The notes under the pieces were generated by a model. That model did no database searches. It saw only the letters and a program-made list of their open reading frames with translations, and was not told the DNA's origin. From positions 1-55,761 of IMG/VR virus record IMGVR_UViG_3300033148_004574: a DNA stretch of 55,761 nucleotides. One strand, given 5' to 3'. A program made the position numbers and the translations under genes. The DNA comes from a virus. Positions 41,876-48,328 of this stretch are shown in pieces (position 1 is the stretch's first letter; the number at the start of each line of letters is the position of its first letter).

Positions 41876-43326
41876 TAGAGCCAGCGGATTGTGAGCCGAA
41901 CCGGGTCTTTGTAGAGATCGATGCGAGCAATGAGCGCCCCGTACAGCTCGCGGAGTTCGGGCGGGGGTAGGTCATCGAGAGAGCCGAGCATATCATGGAG
42001 ATCGGCCAGGGTCTGCGCGGTCTTGCCAAAGTCCACGACAGACGCGGCCAGCTCGTCGCGGCGCCGGATGAGGTCAGCCAGGTCTGAGCCAAGTCGCTGC
42101 CGGTGTGCCATCAGCTCTGCCGCATCGATGCCGCCACGCTCAAAGAGCCGGTCCCAGCGCGCCCGACCGTTCTCTACCTCCGCAATCTGGCTGTTGAGCG
42201 CGACCAGCTCGGTGTGACCGTTGCCATTGTGGGCCTCCTCCTGTGCTTGTCGCCAAGCGCCGGGGTTGTCCAGGGCATCACGTACAGCGGCCAGCACGGC
42301 CTGCTCGATCTCGTCGACGCGCCATCGGCCGGCGTCACACAGCTCACGCGAGCGGCCATAGTGGTTGCAGCGCAGGTAGTCGCAGTGACCCGGCCCCCGA
42401 TGGGCATAGGAGACACCGGCGCCGCACTGGCCGCACTTGACCAGGCCGGTGAGGGCATAGGGCGACGCGATGGGCACCGTCGCACGGTTCTCGTTGACAG
42501 ATTGCACCTGCTGCCAGAGTGCGTCGTCGATGATTGCCTCGTGCTCGGCGTTTGGGTTGTAAGCCGTACCCCAACGCACGCCGCCACGGTATAGGTCGTT
42601 GTGAAGAATGCTGCGTACACTCGTGTAGGCCCAGCGCCCGCCGAGTGCCGTGGGCGCATGGCGCTCATTGAGCCCGGCGACGATACGATCATAGCCCCAG
42701 CCCTTGGCGCGCTGTTCGTAGACCCACCGTATCCACACGGCCTCGGTCTCATTGACCACGAGCAGACCATCTGGATCGCGGCGATAGCCATAGGCGGGGC
42801 GACCGGCGTTGTACTGGCCGGCCCGAATGCGCGCCTCCATGCCGGTGCGGTGGCGCTTGGAGCGGATGATATTCTCCTGCTCTGCGAGCCAGGACATGAT
42901 GAGCGGACTTAGCGCCGTGCCGCGCCGGGCCAGCGACTCAGGCGGCAGCGGCTCCTCGCGGTGGTTGAGCGCATACACCTGGACGCCGTGTTGACGGCAG
43001 AGGGCCATCAGTTGCGATTGCAGCGAGACGGTGCGCCAGAGACGGTCATAGTCGCGGCAGCAGAGCAGGTCAACCTCCTCGCGCTCGATCAGGCCGACCA
43101 TCGCCGCATAGTCGGGACAGTCGTTCATCAGTGCATGGAGCCATTCGTAGTTGCGCGAGTGGTGGATCACCACCTCGCGGACAATCATCCAGCCGTGATC
43201 GTTGCAGGCGGCGCGGTTGTCGGCGAGCTGTTGGGGCAAGCTGGCTTTGTCGTCCGTCGCTTGGGCATCGGTGCTGACGGCGGCGACGGACAGAACGCGG
43301 TAGGTTGTTGGCTTTGGTATGGACAT
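41875..43326 (-). CDS. int: Large serine integrase (site-specific recombinase)
   Basis: 483 aa from ATG 43326. The N-terminal resolvase domain (residues 1-155) has the catalytic serine in VAAVSTDAQ and the LLCCRDYDRLWR region. A recombinase domain (160-270, RAGQYNAGRPAYGY) is followed by a zinc ribbon (CGQCG ... CNHYG near 300-330). A coiled-coil and C-terminal part runs to 483. It integrates and, with a directionality factor, excises the phage genome. The promoter lies at 43373-43401 with a palindromic operator. Confidence 0.88.
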   Translation of the reverse strand: MSIPKPTTYRVLSVAAVSTDAQATDDKASLPQQLADNRAACNDHGWMIVREVVIHHSRNYEWLHALMNDCPDYAAMVGLIEREEVDLLCCRDYDRLWRTVSLQSQLMALCRQHGVQVYALNHREEPLPPESLARRGTALSPLIMSWLAEQENIIRSKRHRTGMEARIRAGQYNAGRPAYGYRRDPDGLLVVNETEAVWIRWVYEQRAKGWGYDRIVAGLNERHAPTALGGRWAYTSVRSILHNDLYRGGVRWGTAYNPNAEHEAIIDDALWQQVQSVNENRATVPIASPYALTGLVKCGQCGAGVSYAHRGPGHCDYLRCNHYGRSRELCDAGRWRVDEIEQAVLAAVRDALDNPGAWRQAQEEAHNGNGHTELVALNSQIAEVENGRARWDRLFERGGIDAAELMAHRQRLGSDLADLIRRRDELAASVVDFGKTAQTLADLHDMLGSLDDLPPPELRELYGALIARIDLYKDPVRLTIRWL

Positions 43327-43348
43327 TGCTGCTACTCGGTGGTATAAT
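43320..43348 (+). promoter_or_regulatory. Promoter for the divergent small ORF at 43401
   Basis: TGGACA (43320-43325), 17 bp, TATAAT (43343-43348). It points right, away from the integrase, and is followed directly by the palindrome at 43356. Confidence 0.55.
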
Positions 43349-43355
43349 GCGTCAG

Positions 43356-43373
43356 ATAGAACATATGTTCTAT
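43356..43373. promoter_or_regulatory. 18-bp perfect palindrome, LexA-box-like operator
   Basis: ATAGAACATATGTTCTAT contains GAAC-N4-GTTC, the core of the Gram-positive/actinobacterial type of LexA (SOS) box. It lies between divergent promoters and next to the -10 of the integrase promoter, so a bound repressor would block both. Either host LexA or a phage repressor could be the ligand. Confidence 0.55.
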
Positions 43374-43401
43374 TCTATCACCACTCTCGGGGGGCTGTCA
43401 A
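43371..43401 (-). promoter_or_regulatory. int: Integrase promoter
   Basis: Read leftwards: TTGACA (43401-43396), 18 bp, TAGAAT (about 43377-43372). Transcription would start within the 43356-43373 palindrome, about 45 bp before ATG 43326. Confidence 0.6.
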
Positions 43402-43508
43402 TGCCGAAGCGTCTGGACGAGTCCGACCGCAAGCGTCTCTGCTGTCTCATTGCCATTATCGAGCGGTGCCTCCGGTTAATACGAGAGATTCTGGCTCCCC
43501 GGGCCTAG
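43401..43508 (+). CDS. Small basic protein divergent from the integrase
   Basis: 35 aa from ATG 43401 (MPKRLDESDRKRLCCLIAII). It is a helical, basic sequence with a hydrophobic stretch, transcribed from the divergent promoter at 43320. The function is unknown. It overlaps the end of the nuclease gene on the other strand by 4 nt. Confidence 0.4.
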   Translation: MPKRLDESDRKRLCCLIAIIERCLRLIREILAPRA

Positions 43509-44272
43509 CGCAAGCCCTCGCAGGCGACCCCGTCATCATCGCTGTCCAGGCGGTGAATGTCATAGCCGACCACGTCCAGGCAGTGCTCATAGCAGACCTG
43601 CGCCTCGTACCACGAGTCAAAGTCAGAGCAGTTGTAGAGATTGCCGGCACAGGAGCAGGGCGCACATGAGCCCGGCGTGGCTGTCGGCTCAGGTGTGAAA
43701 CACGCGATCCACAACCCACGCCCGGCGTTGCGGGCCTCTTGTTGCAGGGCCAGGAACGTGTCAGCATAGCGCACGTCCGGCGGGTAGGTGTAGACCATGG
43801 CATAGCCGTCGGCCACGAGCGCGGCGTTGACAAAGTACTCACCGATCCAAACGTAGCGCAGCAGCCGCCCGTAGCGGTCGGTTTCGCTCACGTCTCTCTC
43901 CAGCCGCACACGCTGGCCCAGGACCAGGGTCTCGTTCTGCGCCTTGGCCTCGGCATAGTAACAGGCGCCCCGCTCCGGCGTGTCGATGCCGATGTAGCGC
44001 ACGCGGTAGGTGACACCATTGATTTGCACGTCGATGGTATCGCCGTCGATAACCCCAACCACCAGCGGCGGCGCCGGGGTGCTGGTCGGCCTGGGCGTTG
44101 GCGTGACGGTCGGCCTCGGGGTGTGCGTTGACGTTGCCGTGGCCGTGGGCTGGGCGGGGCGGCGGATCAGGGGCAGGTAAGCGCCGGGGGCCTGCATGGC
44201 CAGGCCGACGATACAGGCCAGGAGCAATGGGGCGAGTGGACGGCGTGCCCGGACTAGTCCAATGCGAACCAT
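43505..44272 (-). CDS. Secreted thermonuclease (SNase) with Excalibur calcium-binding tail
   Basis: 255 aa. An N-terminal signal or anchor segment (LAPLLLACIVGLAMQAPGAY) and a Pro/Thr linker precede the staphylococcal nuclease domain, residues about 70-185, with VIDGDTID, YRVRYIGIDTPERG and the Arg pair in LVLGQRVRLERD. A C-terminal Excalibur motif DSDDDGVACE follows. It would degrade DNA or RNA at the cell surface. It lies downstream of the repressor and lipoprotein genes, suggesting expression in the lysogen. Confidence 0.8.
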   Translation of the reverse strand: MVRIGLVRARRPLAPLLLACIVGLAMQAPGAYLPLIRRPAQPTATATSTHTPRPTVTPTPRPTSTPAPPLVVGVIDGDTIDVQINGVTYRVRYIGIDTPERGACYYAEAKAQNETLVLGQRVRLERDVSETDRYGRLLRYVWIGEYFVNAALVADGYAMVYTYPPDVRYADTFLALQQEARNAGRGLWIACFTPEPTATPGSCAPCSCAGNLYNCSDFDSWYEAQVCYEHCLDVVGYDIHRLDSDDDGVACEGLR

Positions 44273-45075
44273 GTCATATGCCCATCGCGAGACATGTAGG
44301 CGATTCCGGCGGGATGTGTGCCCTCAGGGATCGAAAAGGTGATGTAACCCGTCATCTCGGCACCGGGAAAGTACTCGCCGTGAATCTCCTCAGTGTACTG
44401 GTACGCGCCGATCCCGCTATGAAGCCGATGGTTTGTCTCTGTACGCCAGTGAGCCCCGGTGAAGTCGCGCGGGTACTCCTCATTCCCCGACACGTACACG
44501 AGATGTATCTGGACCACCAGCGCCTCAAGATCAAAGCGCTCCAAGAGTTCCCGCATTCTGTCGCCCACCATCTCAAAGGCCTCATCACCCGATTTCTGGC
44601 CCACGATCTGCACAGTGAACTCGGCGTCGCCGTCCACCACGGTGCCCGCGGTGCCCAGGAGGTAGGGGTTCATGCGAGCGCCGGGCGCGGGGGTGGCGTC
44701 AGGGGCCGGCGGTAGCGTGGGTGGGGCCAACCACGTGCCCGCAACCCAACCCGTCTCTCCAGTCTCGTCGCGCAGCTGCCACCAGGTGTAGCCGCCCGTC
44801 TCCTGAGGACCATCGAGGACCTCGACGACAGCACCGCCGGGCAGCGTCTTGACTCTCTCTTGGTCGGTGCCCGGCGCGGTGAACATGTTCAGCCCCATGT
44901 CGGCGATCACGACCATGGTTGCGCCGAGGTAGAGCTGGGTGGGGGAAGGCTTGGTTAGCGGCACGGCCGCAGACGAACAGGGGACACACGTCGGGCAAGG
45001 AGTCTGAGGAACGGTGACGATACAGCTCGTACACAGCATCGCGCCCACGACCAGCAGGAGCAGACAACGCGGCAT
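44254..45075 (-). CDS. Lipoprotein with bacterial SH3 domain
   Basis: 273 aa from ATG 45075. A signal peptide ends in a lipobox-like AMLCTSC near residue 18. Residues about 45-118 are an SH3_3-type domain (NMFTAPGTDQERVKTLPGGAVVEVLDG ... GWVAGTWL). The C-terminal half is a separate beta-rich domain. It is cell-surface anchored and a candidate superinfection-exclusion or lysogenic-conversion factor. The start region CATGGAGGCTCCATG is palindromic and may mask the ribosome site. Confidence 0.65.
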   Translation of the reverse strand: MPRCLLLLVVGAMLCTSCIVTVPQTPCPTCVPCSSAAVPLTKPSPTQLYLGATMVVIADMGLNMFTAPGTDQERVKTLPGGAVVEVLDGPQETGGYTWWQLRDETGETGWVAGTWLAPPTLPPAPDATPAPGARMNPYLLGTAGTVVDGDAEFTVQIVGQKSGDEAFEMVGDRMRELLERFDLEALVVQIHLVYVSGNEEYPRDFTGAHWRTETNHRLHSGIGAYQYTEEIHGEYFPGAEMTGYITFSIPEGTHPAGIAYMSRDGHMTWFALD

Positions 45076-45098
45076 GGAGCCTCCATGTATTGACCGTT

Positions 45099-45122
45099 GC
45101 GCCGCTTCTCCCAGTGCGGCGC
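45099..45122 (-). other. Hairpin between repressor and lipoprotein genes
   Basis: GCGCCGC and GCGGCGC form a perfect 7-bp stem over a 10-nt loop. There is no T-run. It could attenuate read-through from the repressor or protect its mRNA. Confidence 0.45.
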
Positions 45123-45144
45123 GGTGTAGTTGTCAACAATTGCT

Positions 45145-45498
45145 CTACTCTGGCAACTCCCCGCCTTCATACTTGCCCTGTAGAGACACAACCATGTCGC
45201 GCACGATGGCTTTGGCAAAGTCCGGCAGCGCACGGTACACGGCCAGTAACTGGTCCTCATCTTCGGTGAGGTCGGTGTCGAGGCCAAGCAACCAATCAAC
45301 CGAACGCCCCAGAAGTCGCGACAGCTCCACAAGCTGAGTCGGCAGGAACCGCCCATGCGTCTCGTAGGGGTTGTATCCTTGCTTGCTCAACCCGAGGGCA
45401 TCCGCCACCTCGGTCTGCATCAGCCCCAGCGACTCACGGGCCGACACAACCCGTTGTGCAACCAATCTCTCTATGTTTTCGGTGGGTTTCTTCATCAC
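45145..45498 (-). CDS. CI-like HTH repressor
   Basis: 117 aa from GTG 45498 (ATG 45495 equally possible). Residues 15-70 are an XRE/Cro-CI helix-turn-helix (MQTEVADALGLSKQGYNPYETHG). The C-terminal part is short, without an autopeptidase domain. A TACAAT -10 box lies only about 7 nt before the start, so the mRNA is probably leaderless, as for lambda CI from PRM. It faces the Cro-like gene across shared promoters and is the probable lysogeny repressor. Confidence 0.75.
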   Translation of the reverse strand: MMKKPTENIERLVAQRVVSARESLGLMQTEVADALGLSKQGYNPYETHGRFLPTQLVELSRLLGRSVDWLLGLDTDLTEDEDQLLAVYRALPDFAKAIVRDMVVSLQGKYEGGELPE

Positions 45499-45540
45499 AC
45501 GTATTGTACCATGAATCTTGACGCTTAGTCCGAAAAGTGC

Positions 45541-45569
45541 TTGACAAGGGTACGTTTCTGTGATACTAT
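45541..45569 (+). promoter_or_regulatory. Early rightward promoter (PR-like)
   Basis: TTGACA (45541-45546), 17 bp, TACTAT (45564-45569). It points to the Cro-like gene and the early operon. CGGAC half-sites occur on both sides (CGGACTAA on the minus strand near 45525, ACGGACA near 45581 and 45619) and may be repressor sites. Confidence 0.75.
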
Positions 45570-45647
45570 GGTTCCGACGTTACGGACAGCTCTTTTTTTG
45601 CCCACAGAGTCCCAAAATCACGGACAGGCGTACGAAAGGAGGGGACG

Positions 45648-45956
45648 ATGCAGCAGGTCCGGGAAAGCCGGGAGGATGGGATGGGCGGGGATCGTAGGTT
45701 ACTCGAAACGAGGGGAGGATCCATGGATTTCCGAGTGAGGCTCCGCACGATGCGTGCGGTGCAGGGAGTGAGTCAGCGGAGCCTGGAAAAGCTGACCGCC
45801 ATTCCCAACACATACCTGTCCGACTTTGAGACAGGGAAGAGCTACCCCAACGCTGACTGGGACCAGCGTATCCGCGAGGCCCTGGGCTGGACCCCCGAGG
45901 TGGATGCAGCGCTCGACCAGTTGGCGGCGGCGCTGGGCGAGAAGGTAGCGGTATGA
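45648..45956 (+). CDS. Cro-like HTH protein
   Basis: 102 aa from ATG 45648 behind AAAGGAGGGG. A second in-frame ATG at 45723 also has a good site (GGGGAGG) and would give 77 aa starting right at the domain. The HTH (VQGVSQRSLEKLTAIPNTYLSDFETGK) is of the XRE class. It is the first gene of the rightward early operon, opposite the CI-like gene. Confidence 0.7.
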   Translation: MQQVRESREDGMGGDRRLLETRGGSMDFRVRLRTMRAVQGVSQRSLEKLTAIPNTYLSDFETGKSYPNADWDQRIREALGWTPEVDAALDQLAAALGEKVAV

Positions 45957-45961
45957 CCCCC

Positions 45962-46087
45962 ACACAGAACAAGGCCCGGGCTTGCACCCGAGCCTTGCCG
46001 AGGAAACAGGACAGCTCCCTGTGTCCTCCCTTTGCTGGACGCTCCGCGAACGCGGTTCGTGTCTCCAGCCGTGTGATAAGCATCCCC
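45962..46087 (-). ncRNA. Structured small RNA A, 5' end antisense to tRNA-like 2
   Basis: Transcribed leftwards from the promoter at 46088-46115. The predicted RNA starts GGGGAU, and its next 15 nt (complement of 46067-46081) are perfectly complementary to the anticodon arm of the tRNA-like gene at 46128-46212. The body folds into GCUGGA/UCCAGC with an inner CCGCG-UU-CGCGG hairpin, then AGGACA/UGUCCU. It ends in the CAAGGC...GCCUUG hairpin (45970-45997), shared with small RNA B. It is about 125 nt with no convincing ORF. Confidence 0.6.
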
Positions 46088-46115
46088 ATTATAGCAGAGC
46101 ACTTGCAGAAGTCAA
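46088..46115 (-). promoter_or_regulatory. Promoter of small RNA A
   Basis: Read leftwards: TTGACT (46115-46110), 16 bp, TATAAT (46093-46088), followed by GGGGATGC. The 14-mer TATAATGGGGATGC is identical at the small RNA B promoter. Confidence 0.7.
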
Positions 46116-46127
46116 TGGGGGCGAGGA

Positions 46128-46212
46128 CGGAGGGGAGCGGAGTTGAACCGCATGCGCAGGGCGCACAGCACGCTTATCACACGGCTCCTGGTACCGACCA
46201 GAGTTCCCCTCC
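46128..46212 (-). tRNA. Class II-type tRNA-like gene (tRNA-like 2)
   Basis: Read leftwards: a 7-bp acceptor stem GGAGGGG/CCCCTCC, a D arm with CTC/GAG and GGTCGG loop, and a long variable arm TGCGC/GCGCA. The T arm has loop TTCAACT and 4-5 pairs, and the next base is G. The anticodon arm has T33, possible anticodon GAT and A37. However, its 3' strand has one extra base, so a bulge is needed to pair it. An isoleucine anticodon in a long-variable-arm tRNA is abnormal. CCA is not encoded. Its own promoter lies at 46220-46248. Confidence 0.6.
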
Positions 46213-46219
46213 GTTCACC

Positions 46220-46248
46220 ATTGTATCACCTGGCACTGCCGGATGCAA
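46220..46248 (-). promoter_or_regulatory. Promoter of tRNA-like 2
   Basis: Read leftwards: TTGCAT (46248-46243), 17 bp, TACAAT (46225-46220). Transcription would begin within a few bases of the tRNA 5' end. Confidence 0.65.
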
Positions 46249-46276
46249 TGGTGTTACGGAGGGGGCTCGGGACGTC

Positions 46277-46447
46277 ACAAAGAACAAGGCCCGGATGGTA
46301 TGCACCCGAGCCTTGTCTGGGAACCCAAAGAGCGCCTCCTCCCATGAGCCCGCGTCACAACGGACTGCAACGGGCTTGGTGCCGCTCTTTGGCCCCGGTC
46401 GTCGATTCGCCCTGTTTGTTCAGGGTGAAGGCAACTCTCGCATCCCC
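46277..46447 (-). ncRNA. Structured small RNA B, 5' end antisense to tRNA-like 1
   Basis: Transcribed leftwards from the promoter at 46448-46476. It starts GGGGAU, then 11 nt (complement of 46431-46441) are perfectly complementary to the anticodon arm of the tRNA gene at 46485-46558. The body has a CCCUG-AACAAA-CAGGG hairpin and a perfect 10-bp stem CCAAAGAGCG/CGCUCUUUGG enclosing AGCCCG/CGGGCU. It ends in the same CAAGGC...GCCUUG hairpin (46285-46315) with a UUGUUCUUUG tail. It is about 170 nt. Confidence 0.6.
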
Positions 46448-46476
46448 ATTATAGCACAGCCGGTGATGCTGTGCAA
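46448..46476 (-). promoter_or_regulatory. Promoter of small RNA B
   Basis: Read leftwards: TTGCAC (46476-46471), 17 bp, TATAAT (46453-46448). The spacer and -35 contain a GCACAGC/GCTGTGC inverted repeat that could be an operator or the 3' hairpin of the upstream tRNA transcript. Confidence 0.7.
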
Positions 46477-46484
46477 CGTGCAGG

Positions 46485-46558
46485 TGCCCCGGGTGGGAGT
46501 CGAACCCACGGCCACAAGCTTCGCGAGAGTTGCGTTCTATCCACTGAACTACCGGGGC
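46485..46558 (-). tRNA. tRNA gene with irregular anticodon stem (tRNA-like 1), possible anticodon CGC
   Basis: Read leftwards: acceptor GCCCCGG/CCGGGGC (7 bp), D arm GTTC-AGTGGATA-GAAC, 5-nt variable loop, T arm GTGGG-TTCGACT-CCCAC, discriminator A. CC follows but not the full CCA. The anticodon loop CTCGCGA has T33 and possible anticodon CGC (Ala). The 3' strand of the anticodon stem has one extra C, so the arm is 18 nt instead of 17. The D loop looks Arg-like, and there is no G3-U70, so charging identity is unclear. Confidence 0.75.
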
Positions 46559-46568
46559 ACCTGGACCC

Positions 46569-46597
46569 ATTCTAGTCACGAGCGACGAGAGATACAA
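46569..46597 (-). promoter_or_regulatory. Promoter of tRNA-like 1
   Basis: Read leftwards: TTGTAT (46597-46592), 17 bp, TAGAAT (46574-46569). Its -35 overlaps the ribosome site of the plus-strand gene at 46610. Confidence 0.65.
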
Positions 46598-46609
46598 GGA
46601 GACATGATC

Positions 46610-46900
46610 ATGTTGGGCACACCCGAGCTGGACGCCTACCAGGCGCTGGTTGACGAGTATGACGACGTACCCAAGGCCGACGAGCCGGCGCATATCGAGG
46701 ACATGATGGAGAGCCGGCTCGCCGCCGAGGTGGAGGCAGAGCGGAACGTTCGTTTTTTCCGGATGTACCGCGAGGGTGGGGTGAGCGAGGCAGACGCGGC
46801 GCACATAACGGACTATGGCCTGTGCGCGCGCTGGCTCGCCCGAAGGCTAGGCCGCCCCCCGACGGACCGAGAGGTGATGCAGAGGATGGCAATGATATGA
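46610..46900 (+). CDS. Hypothetical acidic protein
   Basis: 96 aa from ATG 46610, chosen because AAGGAG at 46596-46601 is 8 nt upstream; ATG 46604 is too close. It is helical and charged, and the C-terminal part (DYGLCARWLARRLGRPPTDREVM) may be DNA-binding. It is the first early gene after the RNA cassettes. Confidence 0.5.
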   Translation: MLGTPELDAYQALVDEYDDVPKADEPAHIEDMMESRLAAEVEAERNVRFFRMYREGGVSEADAAHITDYGLCARWLARRLGRPPTDREVMQRMAMI

Positions 46901-47136
46901 GTCACGTTGAGGTTCTGGCCCGCGGCGCGCCCAGCCACGAGGCTCTGGTCCGTGCGCTGCGGTTCTTGGCACAGCGGTTCACAAAGCTGGGGAGGGATCA
47001 TGTGCAGACAGAGGAGGATCGAGGAGTTGACGCCGATCTCCGCGTATCTGCTCGGGACGCAGAAAGCGGTCGAGTGGTACACGGCGCAGGGACTCACGCA
47101 GAGCCAGGCCCGAGCGCGGCTGCTGCGGCTGGGTGA
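46897..47136 (+). CDS. Small hypothetical protein
   Basis: 79 aa from ATG 46897 (ATGA overlap with the previous gene). The first 35 residues look real (SHEALVRALRFLAQRFTKLG). The rest overlaps the next gene in another frame and may be shadow. Confidence 0.35.
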   Translation: MSHVEVLARGAPSHEALVRALRFLAQRFTKLGRDHVQTEEDRGVDADLRVSARDAESGRVVHGAGTHAEPGPSAAAAAG

Positions 47137-47203
47137 GTATGTGGACGAGCAGACGGTGATGGCCGCCAGGCGGCAGCGGGCCGCGGCGATGGTGGCGGCG
47201 TAG
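47000..47203 (+). CDS. Small helical protein
   Basis: 67 aa from ATG 47000 behind GGGAGGG. It is helical with an HTH-like spacing (TAQGLTQSQARARLLRLGEYVD). It may be a small early regulator. Confidence 0.45.
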   Translation: MCRQRRIEELTPISAYLLGTQKAVEWYTAQGLTQSQARARLLRLGEYVDEQTVMAARRQRAAAMVAA

Positions 47204-47238
47204 GGACAGAGGACAGGGGATATGGGAAGGACGGGGAA

Positions 47239-47484
47239 GTGAACATAGAGAAACAGATCATGGCCCTGAAGCGGCGGATGGACAGCAGGTTGAAGGCTCT
47301 CTCTGCCGCTGTGGCACAGATGCAGGCCAGCATAGTGGTACTAAACGACAAGGCGACCAAGCTCGAACAGCGCGCCCCACTGGTGCTCCAGCCCCGGCAA
47401 TGGGCCAGCGACGAGGAGCACGCCGCGAGCGTGGCTGAGGAGCAGGAACGCATCAACGAGCTGAGCGATGACCGCACGAGCTGA
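47239..47484 (+). CDS. Coiled-coil protein
   Basis: 81 aa from GTG 47239 behind GGAAG. It is almost all helix with heptad-like pattern (LKRRMDSRLKALSAAVAQMQ). It overlaps the next gene by 17 nt. No family is recognised. Confidence 0.45.
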   Translation: MNIEKQIMALKRRMDSRLKALSAAVAQMQASIVVLNDKATKLEQRAPLVLQPRQWASDEEHAASVAEEQERINELSDDRTS

Positions 47485-47920
47485 CTACGCCAACCGTGAC
47501 GGCGTCCCTGGTGCCGGTGGCTGCCTGCTAATGGCTGTCGGCCTGGCCGTCGCTGCCATCATCGCCCTAGGCGCGGTGTCGGCGCCGTTGGACCAGATCG
47601 TGGTCGGCGAAACCGACCTGCAAATGGGCACGCACGCCACGGAGAAGCACGGGATGGACGCCGTCACGGTGCGAAATCAGTTCATCAGCAAGATGGATCA
47701 AGCCACGTTCCAGAGGCCGCCATGCCGCGATGGGCGGTGGCGGTTCATCGACCAAGTCGCGGACGGGACGTGGGCAATCACGGTCTGGGAGCAAGTGCCG
47801 GGACGAGCAAACACATTCAGGGAGGTGACGAGCTTCACAACGCGTGACCAGGCGTATGTACGCCAAGTCGCGGAGCAGTGCGGCAACGGGCAGTGGCTGG
47901 GCCACGCCTACGGAAACTAG
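47468..47920 (+). CDS. Membrane-anchored hypothetical protein
   Basis: 150 aa. One membrane helix near residues 18-37 (CLLMAVGLAVAAIIALGAV) is followed by a soluble domain of about 110 residues outside or inside the membrane. An early gene with such topology could be an exclusion or host-takeover factor; this is speculation from position. Confidence 0.5.
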   Translation: MTARADYANRDGVPGAGGCLLMAVGLAVAAIIALGAVSAPLDQIVVGETDLQMGTHATEKHGMDAVTVRNQFISKMDQATFQRPPCRDGRWRFIDQVADGTWAITVWEQVPGRANTFREVTSFTTRDQAYVRQVAEQCGNGQWLGHAYGN

Positions 47921-47935
47921 GACATGGAGGCAAAC

Positions 47936-47992
47936 ATGCACACAGAGTCTCGCCGATGGGGGGCGTATGGCAGGAAGGAGGTCGTGCGCTGA
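47936..47992 (+). CDS. Possible 18-aa leader peptide
   Basis: ATG 47936 has an ideal site (GGAGG, 5-nt spacer) and ends at TGA 47990-47992, overlapping the next ORF in another frame. It is too short for functional assignment. Confidence 0.3.
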   Translation: MHTESRRWGAYGRKEVVR

Positions 47993-48191
47993 CGAACGTC
48001 AGCTTCGCCTTGTTGAGAGGCCGCTGTTTGCGCTAGGCATGATCCGAGTGCGGATCGCAAATGCGATGGCGTTGGCCACAGCAGGAGGGGAGGGGTGGGC
48101 TAAGGAGCTCGCTCAGGCGGAAATGCAACTGGTAGAGGCACAGGAGTTTATCGCCAACTGGTCACAGTACCAGTACAGGAGAAACCGGTGA
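47967..48191 (+). CDS. Small hypothetical protein
   Basis: 74 aa from ATG 47967; ATG 48039 is an alternative that keeps the helical part (MIRVRIANAMALATAGGEGW). It ends by overlapping the next small gene. The function is unknown. Confidence 0.4.
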   Translation: MAGRRSCADERQLRLVERPLFALGMIRVRIANAMALATAGGEGWAKELAQAEMQLVEAQEFIANWSQYQYRRNR

Positions 48192-48328
48192 GATACAAGA
48201 ATGAGCTGCGGGAATGGCAGTGGCGGCAAAGCGATGGGCCGCATCTGGTCGAGGTAGTGATCTGCGCGGTCATCTGCGGCGGTCTGTTGATCGCTGGTCT
48301 GACCGTATTGGGCTGGGTGATGCCGTGA
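48188..48328 (+). CDS. Small membrane protein
   Basis: 46 aa from GTG 48188. A polar N-terminus precedes one strong membrane helix (VICAVICGGLLIAGLTVLGW). It is coupled to both neighbours by stop-start overlaps. Confidence 0.45.
   Translation: MRYKNELREWQWRQSDGPHLVEVVICAVICGGLLIAGLTVLGWVMP

Noticed and set aside
46277-46558. T-box riboswitch as explanation for tRNA/small-RNA pairing
   Set aside because: T-box leaders pair by a three-base specifier and a UGGN motif and precede amino acid genes. Here the pairing is 11-15 nt, and the RNAs end at hairpins without a downstream gene on that strand.
45953-46609. Continuous plus-strand open frame upstream of the 46610 gene
   Set aside because: It runs antisense through two tRNA-like genes and two structured small RNAs with their own promoters, has no ribosome site and encodes no coherent protein.
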